A DNA stretch of 14,376 nucleotides from JBOFSQ01 sp051651625 (GTDB lineage Bacteria > Planctomycetota > Planctomycetia > Pirellulales > Thermoguttaceae). A model generated the notes under the pieces. It was not told where the DNA came from, did not search any database, and saw only the letters and a program-made list of their open reading frames with translations. The stretch lies in contig JBOFSQ010000040.1 of assembly GCA_051651625.1 (NCBI GenBank), positions 1 through 14,376 of the forward strand, read 5' to 3'. Shown here piece by piece: positions 1 to 7,440 of the stretch. Every line of letters starts with the position of its first letter. Positions within the stretch are counted from its first letter, which is position 1. The position numbers and the translations under genes were made by a program.

Positions 1-800
1 TGCCGCGACTTTGTGCGTACTCGACGATGCTGTCGTCCGCTCTGATGTAGGCAATGGCTCCGTAAATTGTGTCGTACGGCGCAAAGAACTTGAAACAGCG
101 AATGTACTTCAGCACATAGAGGAAACGATTGACATCGCTTTTGTGGAGTCGTGTCTTCACTTCGATTGCTACGGCGACATCGCTGTTGACCAAAGCCACG
201 TCGATTTCGGCTGACTTGCCAGCGATTTTACCGCAGATGTTTTTTGCCGAACCGTCCGTCACCGGAATACCGCGTTCGACGAAAAGTTCGACCGCCTGAT
301 TACTCACGAACGACTCGACAAGCATCCCCCACTTCAGGTCGAACGAGTTTACACTTTTGCGAATCGTTTCGTCGGTTATGAGGCGTTCGGTTTTCATGCG
401 GTGGAGGATCGCTGCGCGTTCGCGCTTCCATTCCGCATCGCTTTTTTTGCGATCTCGCTCGCGTTTTTCTTCGGCGGCTTTGTACTCTGCGTCACGTTTT
501 TCTCGCTCACGCTTGCGTTGTTCTTCGGCGGCTTTGTACTCTGCTTCGCGTTTTTCTCGCTCGCGCTTGTATTCTGCGTCGAGTCTTTCGCGTTCGCGCT
601 TCCATTCCGCTTCTTGGCGGGCGTTTTCGTCGAACAATGCTCGCAACTCTGCCATCTGCTTTTCAGCAGCGGCATTGGCTTCTTCGGTGCGGCGTGCAGC
701 TTCTTCGGCGCGCGGATTCTTCGTCACGGCGGGCCGCGTCCGCTTGATAGCGGGCAATGCGGGCGAGGGTTTCTTGGATTTCGGCAATAGATGCGGCCAT
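1..800 (-). CDS. Coiled-coil protein with PD-(D/E)XK nuclease-like domain (partial, apparent frameshift)
   Basis: The gene starts at an ATG (800-798) with a GAGGA ribosome-binding site 8 nt upstream and runs off the left edge. The first 31 codons (MAASIAEIQETLARIARYQA...) lead into a stop at 663-665. From about 707 the adjacent frame continues open to the edge and carries the same Glu/Arg-rich pattern (EEAARRTEEANAAAEKQ), so one extra base (or two missing) near 707-716 breaks the frame. Joined, about 266 residues are visible: a charged helical coiled coil (about residues 10-135) with internal repeats, then a globular domain with EIDVA (Asp about 200) and AIEVKT (Glu about 213, Lys about 215). 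This is the D...ExK signature of the PD-(D/E)XK nuclease fold. The architecture resembles DUF3782-type proteins; that name is an inference. Substrate and partners are unknown. Alternatives are a sequencing error, or translation from GTG 727 or ATG 655 in the second frame. Confidence 0.72.
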
Positions 801-933
801 TTGCAATCCTCACTTTACACAGTAGTACGCTGCCAACAAACAACGTTCGCAATTCTACACCCAAACTCGCAAACCGCGTAGTGGGCAAAAGACAACCGAA
901 ACTTTACCCCTCCCGCTTTTCACGCCTTCACAC

Positions 934-969
934 AAAAAAAGGGCGAACCCCCACAAAAAGGATTCGCCC
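934..969 (-). terminator. Intrinsic terminator of the DUF1559/lipoprotein operon
   Basis: Read on the minus strand, GGGCGAA (969-963) pairs perfectly with TTCGCCC (947-941) around a 15-nt loop. A run of seven T (940-934) follows at once. It lies 34 nt after the stop codon of the putative lipoprotein gene and before the start of the nuclease-like gene, so it separates the two transcription units. Confidence 0.85.
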
Positions 970-1002
970 ACAAGTTTACAAGGCACGAACTACAACCAAG
1001 AA

Positions 1003-1461
1003 CTAATCTACCAAGTCAAAGTCAAACGTGTTTTTGCCTTTAACGACGGTTGCTGAAAGCGGTGTTGTTTGATTGCTGCCGTACTGCTTTGGAAGAAGCG
1101 GAACAGGCTTTGTCTCTTCGTGCTCTTTTCCTTCAGAATCTCTGTACTTGGCACCTGTTGGTTTAAGCTCAGATTTGGTGATTGTCACAGTGTAGTCACC
1201 GGGCGTTGTACCAGCGTCGGCCTCACCTAGAAGTGTCTGTAGCTTGTAGCTCCCCTTCTCATCAGTAAGCCCCATGGCACCACTACCGCTCTCCGTCGTT
1301 TTGGGCGAAAATGTGACCGTCGCACCTGCAACCGGTGCCCCTTTGTAGGTGACGGTACCACCAGCAGATTCTGTCCGCATTTTCGACGCCCCACCACACC
1401 CAAGGCCGGTTAGGACAAAGATCGAAAGCAGACCAATGACAGCAAATCGTGAACACAACAT
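1003..1461 (-). CDS. Small putative lipoprotein with a carboxypeptidase-regulatory-like (Ig-like) domain
   Basis: The protein has 152 residues if it starts at the ATG at 1461, which has AAAGGAA 8-9 nt upstream; an ATG 11 codons earlier lacks such a site. The N-terminus is a short Arg-containing region, a hydrophobic stretch (about 7-20) and a Cys at 22 followed by Gly-Gly. This looks like a lipoprotein signal, although the residues before the Cys (GLG) are not the ideal L-[AS]-[GA]. The rest (GGTVTYKGAPVAGATVTFSP..., then DEKGSYKL and PGDYTVTI) fits the beta-sandwich carboxypeptidase-regulatory-like domain common in planctomycete surface lipoproteins. No catalytic residues are expected. It lies 44 nt after a DUF1559 gene and directly before a terminator, so it is the last gene of that operon. 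An envelope role is inferred from signal and context only. Confidence 0.85.
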   Translation of the reverse strand: MLCSRFAVIGLLSIFVLTGLGCGGASKMRTESAGGTVTYKGAPVAGATVTFSPKTTESGSGAMGLTDEKGSYKLQTLLGEADAGTTPGDYTVTITKSELKPTGAKYRDSEGKEHEETKPVPLLPKQYGSNQTTPLSATVVKGKNTFDFDLVD

Positions 1462-1505
1462 CTGAAAATTTCCTTTCTGTAGATAATGTAACAACCATTA
1501 AACGT

Positions 1506-2714
1506 TTACGGAAGAGAAGCAGACTCGTTGCCAGCAGGCGTAGCCATCGCTCCCCAAATGCCCATATCAGACGGCCCTTTCCATTGATGGCCCTCGCCAG
1601 CATTGCCGAGCGTTTCACCCAGCTTTTTGGTTAAGTCACCGCAAGAAATAGTCTCTGAAACAAAACGAACGGAACCATCACAAAGCCCGACGTTGACTCC
1701 GCCTGAATGGTTACTGCTTGGCGTCATTGCCATACAGTCGTCATCGGTGTCATTTTTTATGCATGATGGCGCATTGGGTGGTAGGGCCGCCATGAAACCG
1801 GTAAACGCGCTACGTCCATCTCCCCAACGGGTTCCACGATTGTTGCGAGTAGCAGTTCCTGCTTTCAACGCACCGTTGGTCCCGCGGACAGCGAGGCAGT
1901 TTCCCGCAGCCTTGCCGTGAATATCTATATCCCTCGCATTCGCCGACTTGTACATGTTTGAGTTAGCCGTTCCTACCAACCCTTCCGAGACAAACATCGT
2001 GTTGCTGGTGCCATCCGATATGTTTGAAATAGCGATCTGGCCATAGCGTCCTCGCCGAGTGATGCCACGCAACTGAAAGTTTTCACCCCAACCATCGCCG
2101 ATCATCCAGTCACCACGATTGAGGCGATAGCTCGTCTGTCCCATTGAGTTTGCGTCAAAAGATCGCTGAACCCCACTATCAGACGGGCACATAAACGCAG
2201 CGATTGGTGACTGTAGCGGATTGTATTCACCATCTTTTAATTTTCCCGTTGTGCCCGTGCCGGGGATATGATTCGTCCAGCCTGCTGGCGACAGCGGATA
2301 CACTGCCGATGAAGCGTATCCAGCGATTCGATCATAGACCGCCTGTTGTTCCACAAATGGTAACAAGCAGGTGAGGGCACTGTACGAATCTACGCCATCG
2401 ACTCGTGTTTTTGTGCCGAACGGCCATGGATCGCCACCAAAAGGTCCGGGGCCATTAGCGGGAGCATAGCCCATCCACAAGAAGTCGAGTCCGTTATTTG
2501 GGAAACGCTTGTGGGTGCTGACGAAATTGTGCGCCGACAGCGCAAGCTGCTTGACGTTGTTTGTACAGGTCATTCTTCGCGCGGCTTCACGAGCTGCTTG
2601 AACCGCAGGAAGCAGGAGCGCGACCAAAACACCGATGATCGCAATCACCACCAAGAGTTCAACAAGCGTGAACCCGCGACCAATTTCAATGCGAAAATCT
2701 GTTTTCTTGCTCAT
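1506..2714 (-). CDS. DUF1559 protein with prepilin-type N-terminal methylation signal (copy 2 of tandem pair)
   Basis: The protein has 402 residues. It starts at an ATG with AAAGGAG about 8 nt upstream. A 14-residue basic leader ends in Gly, then FTLVELLVVIAIIGVL forms the prepilin cleavage site (Gly14/Phe15, Glu at mature position 5) and hydrophobic helix. The body carries the features of DUF1559 (SBP_bac_10): LLPAVQAAREAARRMTCTNN just after the helix, and near the C-terminus NHSGGVNVGLCDGSVRFVS. These proteins occur in many copies per planctomycete genome and are thought to be pseudopilin-like envelope or secreted proteins; their exact role is unknown. It lies 64 nt downstream of a close paralogue, and the two proteins match along nearly their whole length, which suggests tandem duplication. 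It is followed by the putative lipoprotein gene. Confidence 0.93.
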   Translation of the reverse strand: MSKKTDFRIEIGRGFTLVELLVVIAIIGVLVALLLPAVQAAREAARRMTCTNNVKQLALSAHNFVSTHKRFPNNGLDFLWMGYAPANGPGPFGGDPWPFGTKTRVDGVDSYSALTCLLPFVEQQAVYDRIAGYASSAVYPLSPAGWTNHIPGTGTTGKLKDGEYNPLQSPIAAFMCPSDSGVQRSFDANSMGQTSYRLNRGDWMIGDGWGENFQLRGITRRGRYGQIAISNISDGTSNTMFVSEGLVGTANSNMYKSANARDIDIHGKAAGNCLAVRGTNGALKAGTATRNNRGTRWGDGRSAFTGFMAALPPNAPSCIKNDTDDDCMAMTPSSNHSGGVNVGLCDGSVRFVSETISCGDLTKKLGETLGNAGEGHQWKGPSDMGIWGAMATPAGNESASLP

Positions 2715-2778
2715 ACAAAATCTCCTTTGTTTTGAAAACGAGTTGGATCATACATCATAAACTTCAAACGAAAAAATG

Positions 2779-4087
2779 TTAAGGAAGCGACGCGGCCTCA
2801 CCGCCAGCCGGTGTTGCCATCGCACCCCAAACTCCCATATCCGACTTTCCTGTCCACTGATGCCCTTCACCAGTGTTGCCGAGCGTTTCACCAAGTTTTT
2901 TGGTTAGATCACCGCAGGAAACGGTATCAGAAACGAAACGCGCAGAACCATCACAAAGCCCAACGTTCACACCACCCGGGTGATTGCTGCTTGGGGTCAT
3001 GGCCATGCAATCGTTATCACTGTCGTTCTTTATGCACGATGGTGAGTTGGGCGGCAGAGCGGCCATAAAGCCGGTGAAGACACTCCACCCAGAACCCCAA
3101 CGATGCCCACGCCCAAAACGCACATTTGTTCCTGACTTCAGCATTCCTTTGGTCCCACGAACAGCGAGACAATTTCCTGCTGCCTTCCCATGAATATCAA
3201 CGTCTCGGGCATTCGCCATTTTATACATAATCGACCCGCCAATCGGTTCGACCAATCCCTCCGACACAAACATCGTATTGCTTGTGCCATCCGATATGTT
3301 CGCAAGCGTAACCTGCCCAAAGTTTCCGAGTCGAGTGATACCACGCAAACGAGAGTTTTCTCCCCAAGCATCACCAATCATCCAATCGCCACGATTGAAA
3401 CGATAACTCGATTGACCGGTACGATTGCTGGTGATTGTAGGCAGAACATTACCATCAGAAGGACACGCGAAGCCAGTAATAATGGTCTTGAAGGGATTCT
3501 CCTGCCCATCATACATTTGCCCAACACCCGACGGACTCGGAATGCGAGCACTCCAACCTCCAGCATCAGTGATAGGGTAGGTAACAGATGCACAATACCC
3601 AGAAATTCTATCGTAGAGCGGTGCCTGCTCGATAAACGGTAGGAGGCAAGTCAGGATGTTGTACTGATCAACACCGTCCAAGCGTGTTGCACCGAAAGGC
3701 CAAGGAGTCAAGTATGGTGTGGCACCACCAGCGGGGGTGTAACTCATCCAGAGCGGATCGAGACCGTTGTTTGGTAGACGGCCTTGCACATCAGCAAAGT
3801 TGTGAACAGCAAGCGAAAGCTGCTTGATATTGTTCGTGCATTGCATGCGTTGGGCGGCTTCTCTTGCGGCTTGCACGGCGGGCAAGAGTAGTGCGACGAG
3901 AACACCGATGATGGCGATGACCACCAGAAGTTCGACGAGTGTGAAACCGTTCCGGTTGCGCTCACAGAAGGCGGAACGTATGGCGTCGCAGAAGACGCCG
4001 AAGAATGAGCAAGGTTTAGCTGTATTGCCCCCCCCCCCCCATCTTAACAGGATTAATATCCATTTGAGTTGTCTGCAAGTTGTTCAT
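2779..4087 (-). CDS. DUF1559 prepilin-like protein (copy 1), out of frame with its start at a G13 tract
   Basis: The body from about 4027 to 2779 encodes a complete DUF1559 protein, including the prepilin site NRNGFTLVELLVVIAIIG and the late GLCDGSARFVS motif. No ATG, GTG or TTG lies in that frame before the prepilin site; the first in-frame candidate is a GTG inside the hydrophobic helix (3924). The only good initiation site is the ATG at 4087-4085, with AAAGGAG 7 nt upstream, and it lies in another frame. From there translation gives MNNLQTTQMDINPVKMGGGG and then a stop, because the minus-strand G tract (4040-4028) has 13 bases. With 12 or 15 G the frame would join exactly and give a 47-residue leader. 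This is either slippage-based on/off switching or a homopolymer sequencing error. It heads a three-gene operon, so the tract may also affect the downstream genes by polarity. Confidence 0.85.
4028..4040. repeat. Homopolymer tract C13 (G13 on coding strand)
   Basis: Thirteen consecutive C on the plus strand read as 13 G in the coding strand, about 46 nt after the likely start codon of the first DUF1559 gene. Its length decides the frame: 12 or 15 joins the start to the prepilin domain, 13 does not. No other comparably long single-base run was noticed in the window. Confidence 0.95.
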
Positions 4088-4189
4088 GGTCGTCTCCTTT
4101 CATCAAAGAATCTCGAAACACAGCATCGCAGCGGACGCCCGCCACGAAAAAACACAATAGAGCGGAAATCGTTCAGAGCACGGAGCGGA

Positions 4190-4218
4190 AGTGTACATCG
4201 GCAGGAAGTCGGTGTCAA
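4190..4218 (-). promoter_or_regulatory. Sigma70-type promoter of the DUF1559 operon
   Basis: On the minus strand, TTGACA (4218-4213) is followed after exactly 17 nt by TACACT (4195-4190). This is a full consensus -35 and a good -10. Transcription would start near 4183, leaving a leader of about 95 nt before the AAAGGAG and ATG at 4087. It is the strongest promoter match seen in the window. No operator-like repeat was seen around it. Confidence 0.75.
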
Positions 4219-4258
4219 GGTCGGGGTGGAAAAAATGGCAACGTGAAACAATTCGTGG

Positions 4259-4286
4259 CACTCGCTTACGCTTCGTGTTCTTGTTT
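4259..4286 (-). repeat. 28-bp gene-end repeat, copy at the 3' end of typA
   Basis: On the minus strand these 28 bases are identical to 8668-8695 on the plus strand. The core is ACACGAAGCGTAAGCGAGTG, with AGCG-TA-AGCG as an internal direct repeat. Here it begins within the TAA stop codon of typA. The other copy likewise sits at a gene's 3' end in the same orientation relative to the gene. It resembles short dispersed intergenic repeats of planctomycetes. Confidence 0.75.
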
Positions 4287-6102
4287 ACTTTCCACCTGCG
4301 GCGCGTTTGCGACCGATGGCGGTTAGGATCGTTTTGCGTAGGCGAATCGCGGTCGGTGTCACCTCGACTTGTTCGTCGGACTCGATGTATTCAAGTGCCT
4401 CTTCAAGCGTAAATAGACGCGGTGGCTTTAAGATAAAGTTGCGGTCACTCCCCGAAGCACGCATGTTCGTCAGTTTTTTCTCGCGAGTCGGATTGACATC
4501 CATGTCTTCATTCCGCGAGTTTTCACCGACAATCATCCCTTCGTAAACAACGTCACCCGGCGCGACGAATGGTTCGCTGCGAGCCTGAAGCGAGTCGAGC
4601 GCGAATGCGTTCGCACGCCCCGGAACCATCGAGATAAGTACACCGTTTGACCGCGTTGGCATTTCGGCTTCGCGCGGTTTGTATCCGTCAAAACGGTGGT
4701 TGATCACCGCGTTACCTTGCGTCGCGGTGAGGAGACGTGTTCGCAGGCCGATAAGACCGCGTGCTGGAATCGAGAACGTGATAATCGAGAAGTCGCTTCG
4801 CTGCGAGACCGACTGCACGATCCCACGCCGCCCGCCAACAAGCTCCATCACCGCTCCCATCTGCGACTCTGGAACTTCAACAACGAGCGTCTCAAACGGC
4901 TCTTCAACAACGCCATCGCGCGTTCGCAAAATCACTTCCGGTTTTCCAATCGAAAGCTCATACGACTCGCGCCGCATCGTCTCAATCAGAACCGATAAGT
5001 GGAGCACACCGCGCCCAGAAACCGTGAACTGGTCGGCTGTATCCGTCGTCTCAACGCGGAGCGCGACATTGCGTTCTAACTCACGCATCAATCGTTCGCG
5101 CAGGTGGCGACTCGTCACATACTTTCCGTCTTTTCCGGCGAGTGGCGAGTTGTTGATGCTAAACGTCATTCGCAGCGTCGGCTCATCGACGTGAATGCGT
5201 GGCAGCGCACGCGGCGACTGCGGTGAGGCGATAGTGTCGCCGATTTCAATCGTTGGAAGTCCTACAACCGCCGCGATGTCACCCGCATCGACCTCGTGAA
5301 CTTCCGTGCGACCAAGGTTGTTAAACGTGTAGAGCATCGCCACTTTGCCGGGCGTGACAACGTCGTCTTTTTGCATCACGACAACGCTCTGTCCTTTGCG
5401 AATCGTCCCGCACGTCACACGCCCGATGGCGATGCGACCAACGAAGTCTGACCACGCAACAGTCGTCGTGAGAAATTGCGTTTGTTCTTCAATATCGACT
5501 TGTGGGCCGGGGAGTTTTTCGAGAATCATCTCCATCAGCGGGAGGATGGTCGTTCCTTCTTGCGTGAAGTCGTGTGTTGCGTAACCGGCCTTCGTGCTGG
5601 CGAAGATATAGGGGAAGTCGATCATCGAGTCGTCGGCACCGAGCTGGATGAAGAGGTCGCCGACTTCGTTTAGCACTTCGCGCGGGCGGGCGTCTTTGCG
5701 GTCAATTTTGTTGATGACGACAATCGGTGGCAACCCCAGCGCGAGTGCTTTACCGAGAACGAACCGCGTCTGCGGCATCGGCCCTTCCGCCGCATCGACT
5801 AGGACGAGGCAACCATCAGACATTCCAAGAACCCGCTCAACTTCGCCGCCGAAGTCGGCGTGGCCGGGTGTGTCGATGATGTTGATCTTGACACCGCGAT
5901 ACGGAATCGCAATGTTCTTGGCGAGGATTGTGATACCGCGTTCGCGTTCGAGGTCGTTGGTATCGAGAATCTGTTCGCCGGAAAGTTGCCCTTCGCGGAA
6001 CTGCCCGCTCTGGCGGAGCATGCAATCGACGAGCGTCGTCTTACCGTGGTCAACGTGTGCAATGATGGCGATGTTACGAATGTCGTTTCGGCGTTCTAGC
6101 AT
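4285..6102 (-). CDS. typA: Ribosome-associated GTPase TypA/BipA
   Basis: The protein has 605 residues, the usual length for TypA/BipA, a translational GTPase of the EF-G family that acts on ribosomes in stress and ribosome assembly. The start at MLERRNDIRNIAIIAHVDHG fits the family. The frame stays open upstream to 6351, but that would overlap the HIT gene and has no family match. Visible motifs are G1 AHVDHGKTT (15-23), the switch region ERERGITILAKN (52-63), G3 DTPGH (77-81) and G4 NKID (131-134). Domain 2, EF-G-like domains and the TypA-specific C-terminus (LTATQGNAVINHRFDGYKP, then EDMDVNPTREKKLTNMRASG) follow. No strong ribosome-binding site is visible. A TATACT box lies within an inverted repeat about 55 nt upstream. 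The stop codon overlaps a 28-bp dispersed repeat. Confidence 0.97.
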   Translation of the reverse strand: MLERRNDIRNIAIIAHVDHGKTTLVDCMLRQSGQFREGQLSGEQILDTNDLERERGITILAKNIAIPYRGVKINIIDTPGHADFGGEVERVLGMSDGCLVLVDAAEGPMPQTRFVLGKALALGLPPIVVINKIDRKDARPREVLNEVGDLFIQLGADDSMIDFPYIFASTKAGYATHDFTQEGTTILPLMEMILEKLPGPQVDIEEQTQFLTTTVAWSDFVGRIAIGRVTCGTIRKGQSVVVMQKDDVVTPGKVAMLYTFNNLGRTEVHEVDAGDIAAVVGLPTIEIGDTIASPQSPRALPRIHVDEPTLRMTFSINNSPLAGKDGKYVTSRHLRERLMRELERNVALRVETTDTADQFTVSGRGVLHLSVLIETMRRESYELSIGKPEVILRTRDGVVEEPFETLVVEVPESQMGAVMELVGGRRGIVQSVSQRSDFSIITFSIPARGLIGLRTRLLTATQGNAVINHRFDGYKPREAEMPTRSNGVLISMVPGRANAFALDSLQARSEPFVAPGDVVYEGMIVGENSRNEDMDVNPTREKKLTNMRASGSDRNFILKPPRLFTLEEALEYIESDEQVEVTPTAIRLRKTILTAIGRKRAAGGK

Positions 6103-6138
6103 GGATTGTCCGTTCGCGGTTGATTTCAATTTTAATTC

Positions 6139-6166
6139 ACTGGGGAATTGTAGAGTATACCCCAGT
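6139..6166 (-). promoter_or_regulatory. Putative typA promoter -10 inside an inverted repeat
   Basis: On the minus strand TATACT (6159-6154) matches a -10 box. No good -35 was found 17 nt upstream (CTAGAA). The box lies between perfect 7-bp arms ACTGGGG (6166-6160 on the minus strand) and CCCCAGT (6145-6139), spaced 14 nt. That is an operator-like arrangement, or alternatively a hairpin ending the HIT transcript, though no T run follows. The leader to the typA start would be about 45 nt. Confidence 0.4.
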
Positions 6167-6197
6167 TGGTTGAAATTTCTAGCGAGGCGGCAAACAA

Positions 6198-6539
6198 CTA
6201 CCCCGGTGGCCACGAAAGTTGGCGACCGCCGATGATGTGAAGGTGCAGATGCGGCACCGTTTGCTGGCCGTCTTGACCGCAGTTTACGACAACTCTGTAG
6301 CCGCGTTCGGCAACGCCTTCCTGCTCCGCGATGCGGCGGACAACGCTCCACAAATATCCGACCAGCGGCTCGTCTTCCGGTGCGATGTCGTTCACCGAAG
6401 GAATCGCCTTCTTCGGTATGACCAAAACGTGAACCGCCGCTTGCGGCTGGATGTCACGAATCGCAATCACACGGTCGTCTTCGTAGACAACAGTTGACGG
6501 AATATCGCGCGAAATGATCTTCTCGAAGAGTGTTGGCAT
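6198..6539 (-). CDS. HIT (histidine triad) family protein, HINT-like
   Basis: The protein has 113 residues, normal for the HINT branch of the histidine triad family (purine nucleoside phosphoramidases and related nucleotide hydrolases). It carries the FEKI...IP entry, a conserved Asp29, HVLVIPKK (37-44), NCGQDGQQTVPHLHLHIIGGR (86-106) and the triad His97-x-His99-x-His101. The start at MPTLFEKI was chosen because GGAG lies 9 nt upstream and the family begins there; 12 further upstream codons in frame have no support. It lies on the same strand between the amidotransferase-like gene and typA. The physiological substrate cannot be read from the sequence. Confidence 0.95.
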   Translation of the reverse strand: MPTLFEKIISRDIPSTVVYEDDRVIAIRDIQPQAAVHVLVIPKKAIPSVNDIAPEDEPLVGYLWSVVRRIAEQEGVAERGYRVVVNCGQDGQQTVPHLHLHIIGGRQLSWPPG

Positions 6540-6571
6540 TTTTAGATTCTCCACGTTTTGTTTCCACATCG

Positions 6572-6647
6572 CCAACAGTGACCGGCGTGTGGGTCATCAG
6601 GAAGATAGCGGTAAACCCGATGCCCACAACAGCCGGTCAACTGTTGG
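6572..6647. other. Long imperfect hairpin between the amidotransferase-like and HIT genes
   Basis: Arms 6572-6598 and 6619-6647 are complementary over about 25 base pairs (blocks of 7, 8, 6 and 4 pairs, with small bulges), around a 20-nt loop. It begins 11 nt after the stop of the amidotransferase-like gene and ends about 15 nt before the HIT ribosome-binding site. No T run follows on either strand, so a standard intrinsic terminator is not shown. A processing or attenuation structure or a MITE remnant is possible. Confidence 0.6.
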
Positions 6648-6657
6648 GTGTTTCGTC

Positions 6658-7440
6658 TCATACGAACGCGAAGACTGGCTCGATGACTTCGTGTCCGAGT
6701 GCCTTCTTGCGTGTGACAACGCCAGCGATGAACTCGTGAAATACGCCGATGTCCATTGCGGTTGCGGTTGCATCTTCGGGGTGGAACTGCGTACCGAGTG
6801 CGAACCAGTCGTCGTGGATCGACTCAATCGCTTCGATTACGCCGTGTGGGCAGCGTGCGGTGACGACAAAACCTGCTGCCACATCGTCAACAGCTTGGTG
6901 GTGCATACTGTTGACGCGGACTTCGTTTTCACCGTAGACACGTTCCATAATCGAGCCGCGCTCGATCATAAGTGCGTGGCGATGGCACGACGCCATCGTG
7001 TCACGATGCGGCATCGCTGCGGGGATGTCTTCGGGAAGGTGAAGGAAGAGCGTCCCGCCTTGCGAGACGTTGAGAAGCTGCATCCCCGTACCGATAGCGA
7101 GTAGCGGGAGTCGCATGTCGGCGATCTTGTCGATCAAGAAACGGTCGAAAACTTCACGTCGTTCGTCTAACAGACGTGCCGACGGATGAAGCATGTAACC
7201 GTCGCGTCGTGGGTCGAGATCGGCACCGCCGACCATTACAACACCATCGAGCATATCGAGAACTTGTTCGATGTTGCTGTCGAAGTGTTTGTCTTCAGCG
7301 AACGCAGGGATCAAGATAGGAACTCCACCCGCCTTCAAAATGGCGTCGAAGTACCCCGCGAAGACAAAGCTCACGGCGGGCGTACCCTTTTTGGCAGGGC
7401 AAAAATCTGTGTTGATCCCGATAAGAGGCTTCCTTGACAT
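6658..7440 (-). CDS. Class I glutamine amidotransferase-like protein (peptidase C26/PuuD family), catalytic Cys missing
   Basis: The protein has 260 residues starting at MSRKPLIGINTDFCP, with AGGAGGA about 10 nt upstream; the frame is open further upstream without support. The fold is that of gamma-glutamyl-gamma-aminobutyrate hydrolase-like class I amidotransferases: DGVVMVGGADLDPRRD (66-80), the nucleophile elbow LLAIGTGMQLLNVSQGG (113-129), VNSMHHQAV (177-184) and LGTQFHPED (215-223). In active members the elbow reads G-[IV]-C-R-G. Here it is A115-I-G-T-G119, so the nucleophile Cys is Gly117. His220 and Glu222 of the triad remain. The likely reading is a pseudoenzyme, or an enzyme with another chemistry. 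A conserved variant in planctomycetes is plausible but was not checked. Neighbours do not suggest a pathway. Confidence 0.88.
   Translation of the reverse strand: MSRKPLIGINTDFCPAKKGTPAVSFVFAGYFDAILKAGGVPILIPAFAEDKHFDSNIEQVLDMLDGVVMVGGADLDPRRDGYMLHPSARLLDERREVFDRFLIDKIADMRLPLLAIGTGMQLLNVSQGGTLFLHLPEDIPAAMPHRDTMASCHRHALMIERGSIMERVYGENEVRVNSMHHQAVDDVAAGFVVTARCPHGVIEAIESIHDDWFALGTQFHPEDATATAMDIGVFHEFIAGVVTRKKALGHEVIEPVFAFV

Noticed and set aside
467..600. Tandem repeats considered as a CRISPR array
   Set aside because: The units are protein-coding with an 18-residue period and no unique spacers between conserved direct repeats.
357..881. Plus-strand open frame rich in Ser/Arg and an overlapping Phe-rich frame
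   Set aside because: They are antisense to the repetitive coiled-coil gene; their odd composition mirrors the Glu/Arg/Lys repeats of the true frame.
6103..6351. N-terminal extension of typA
   Set aside because: It overlaps the HIT gene, does not match TypA, and contains the putative promoter.
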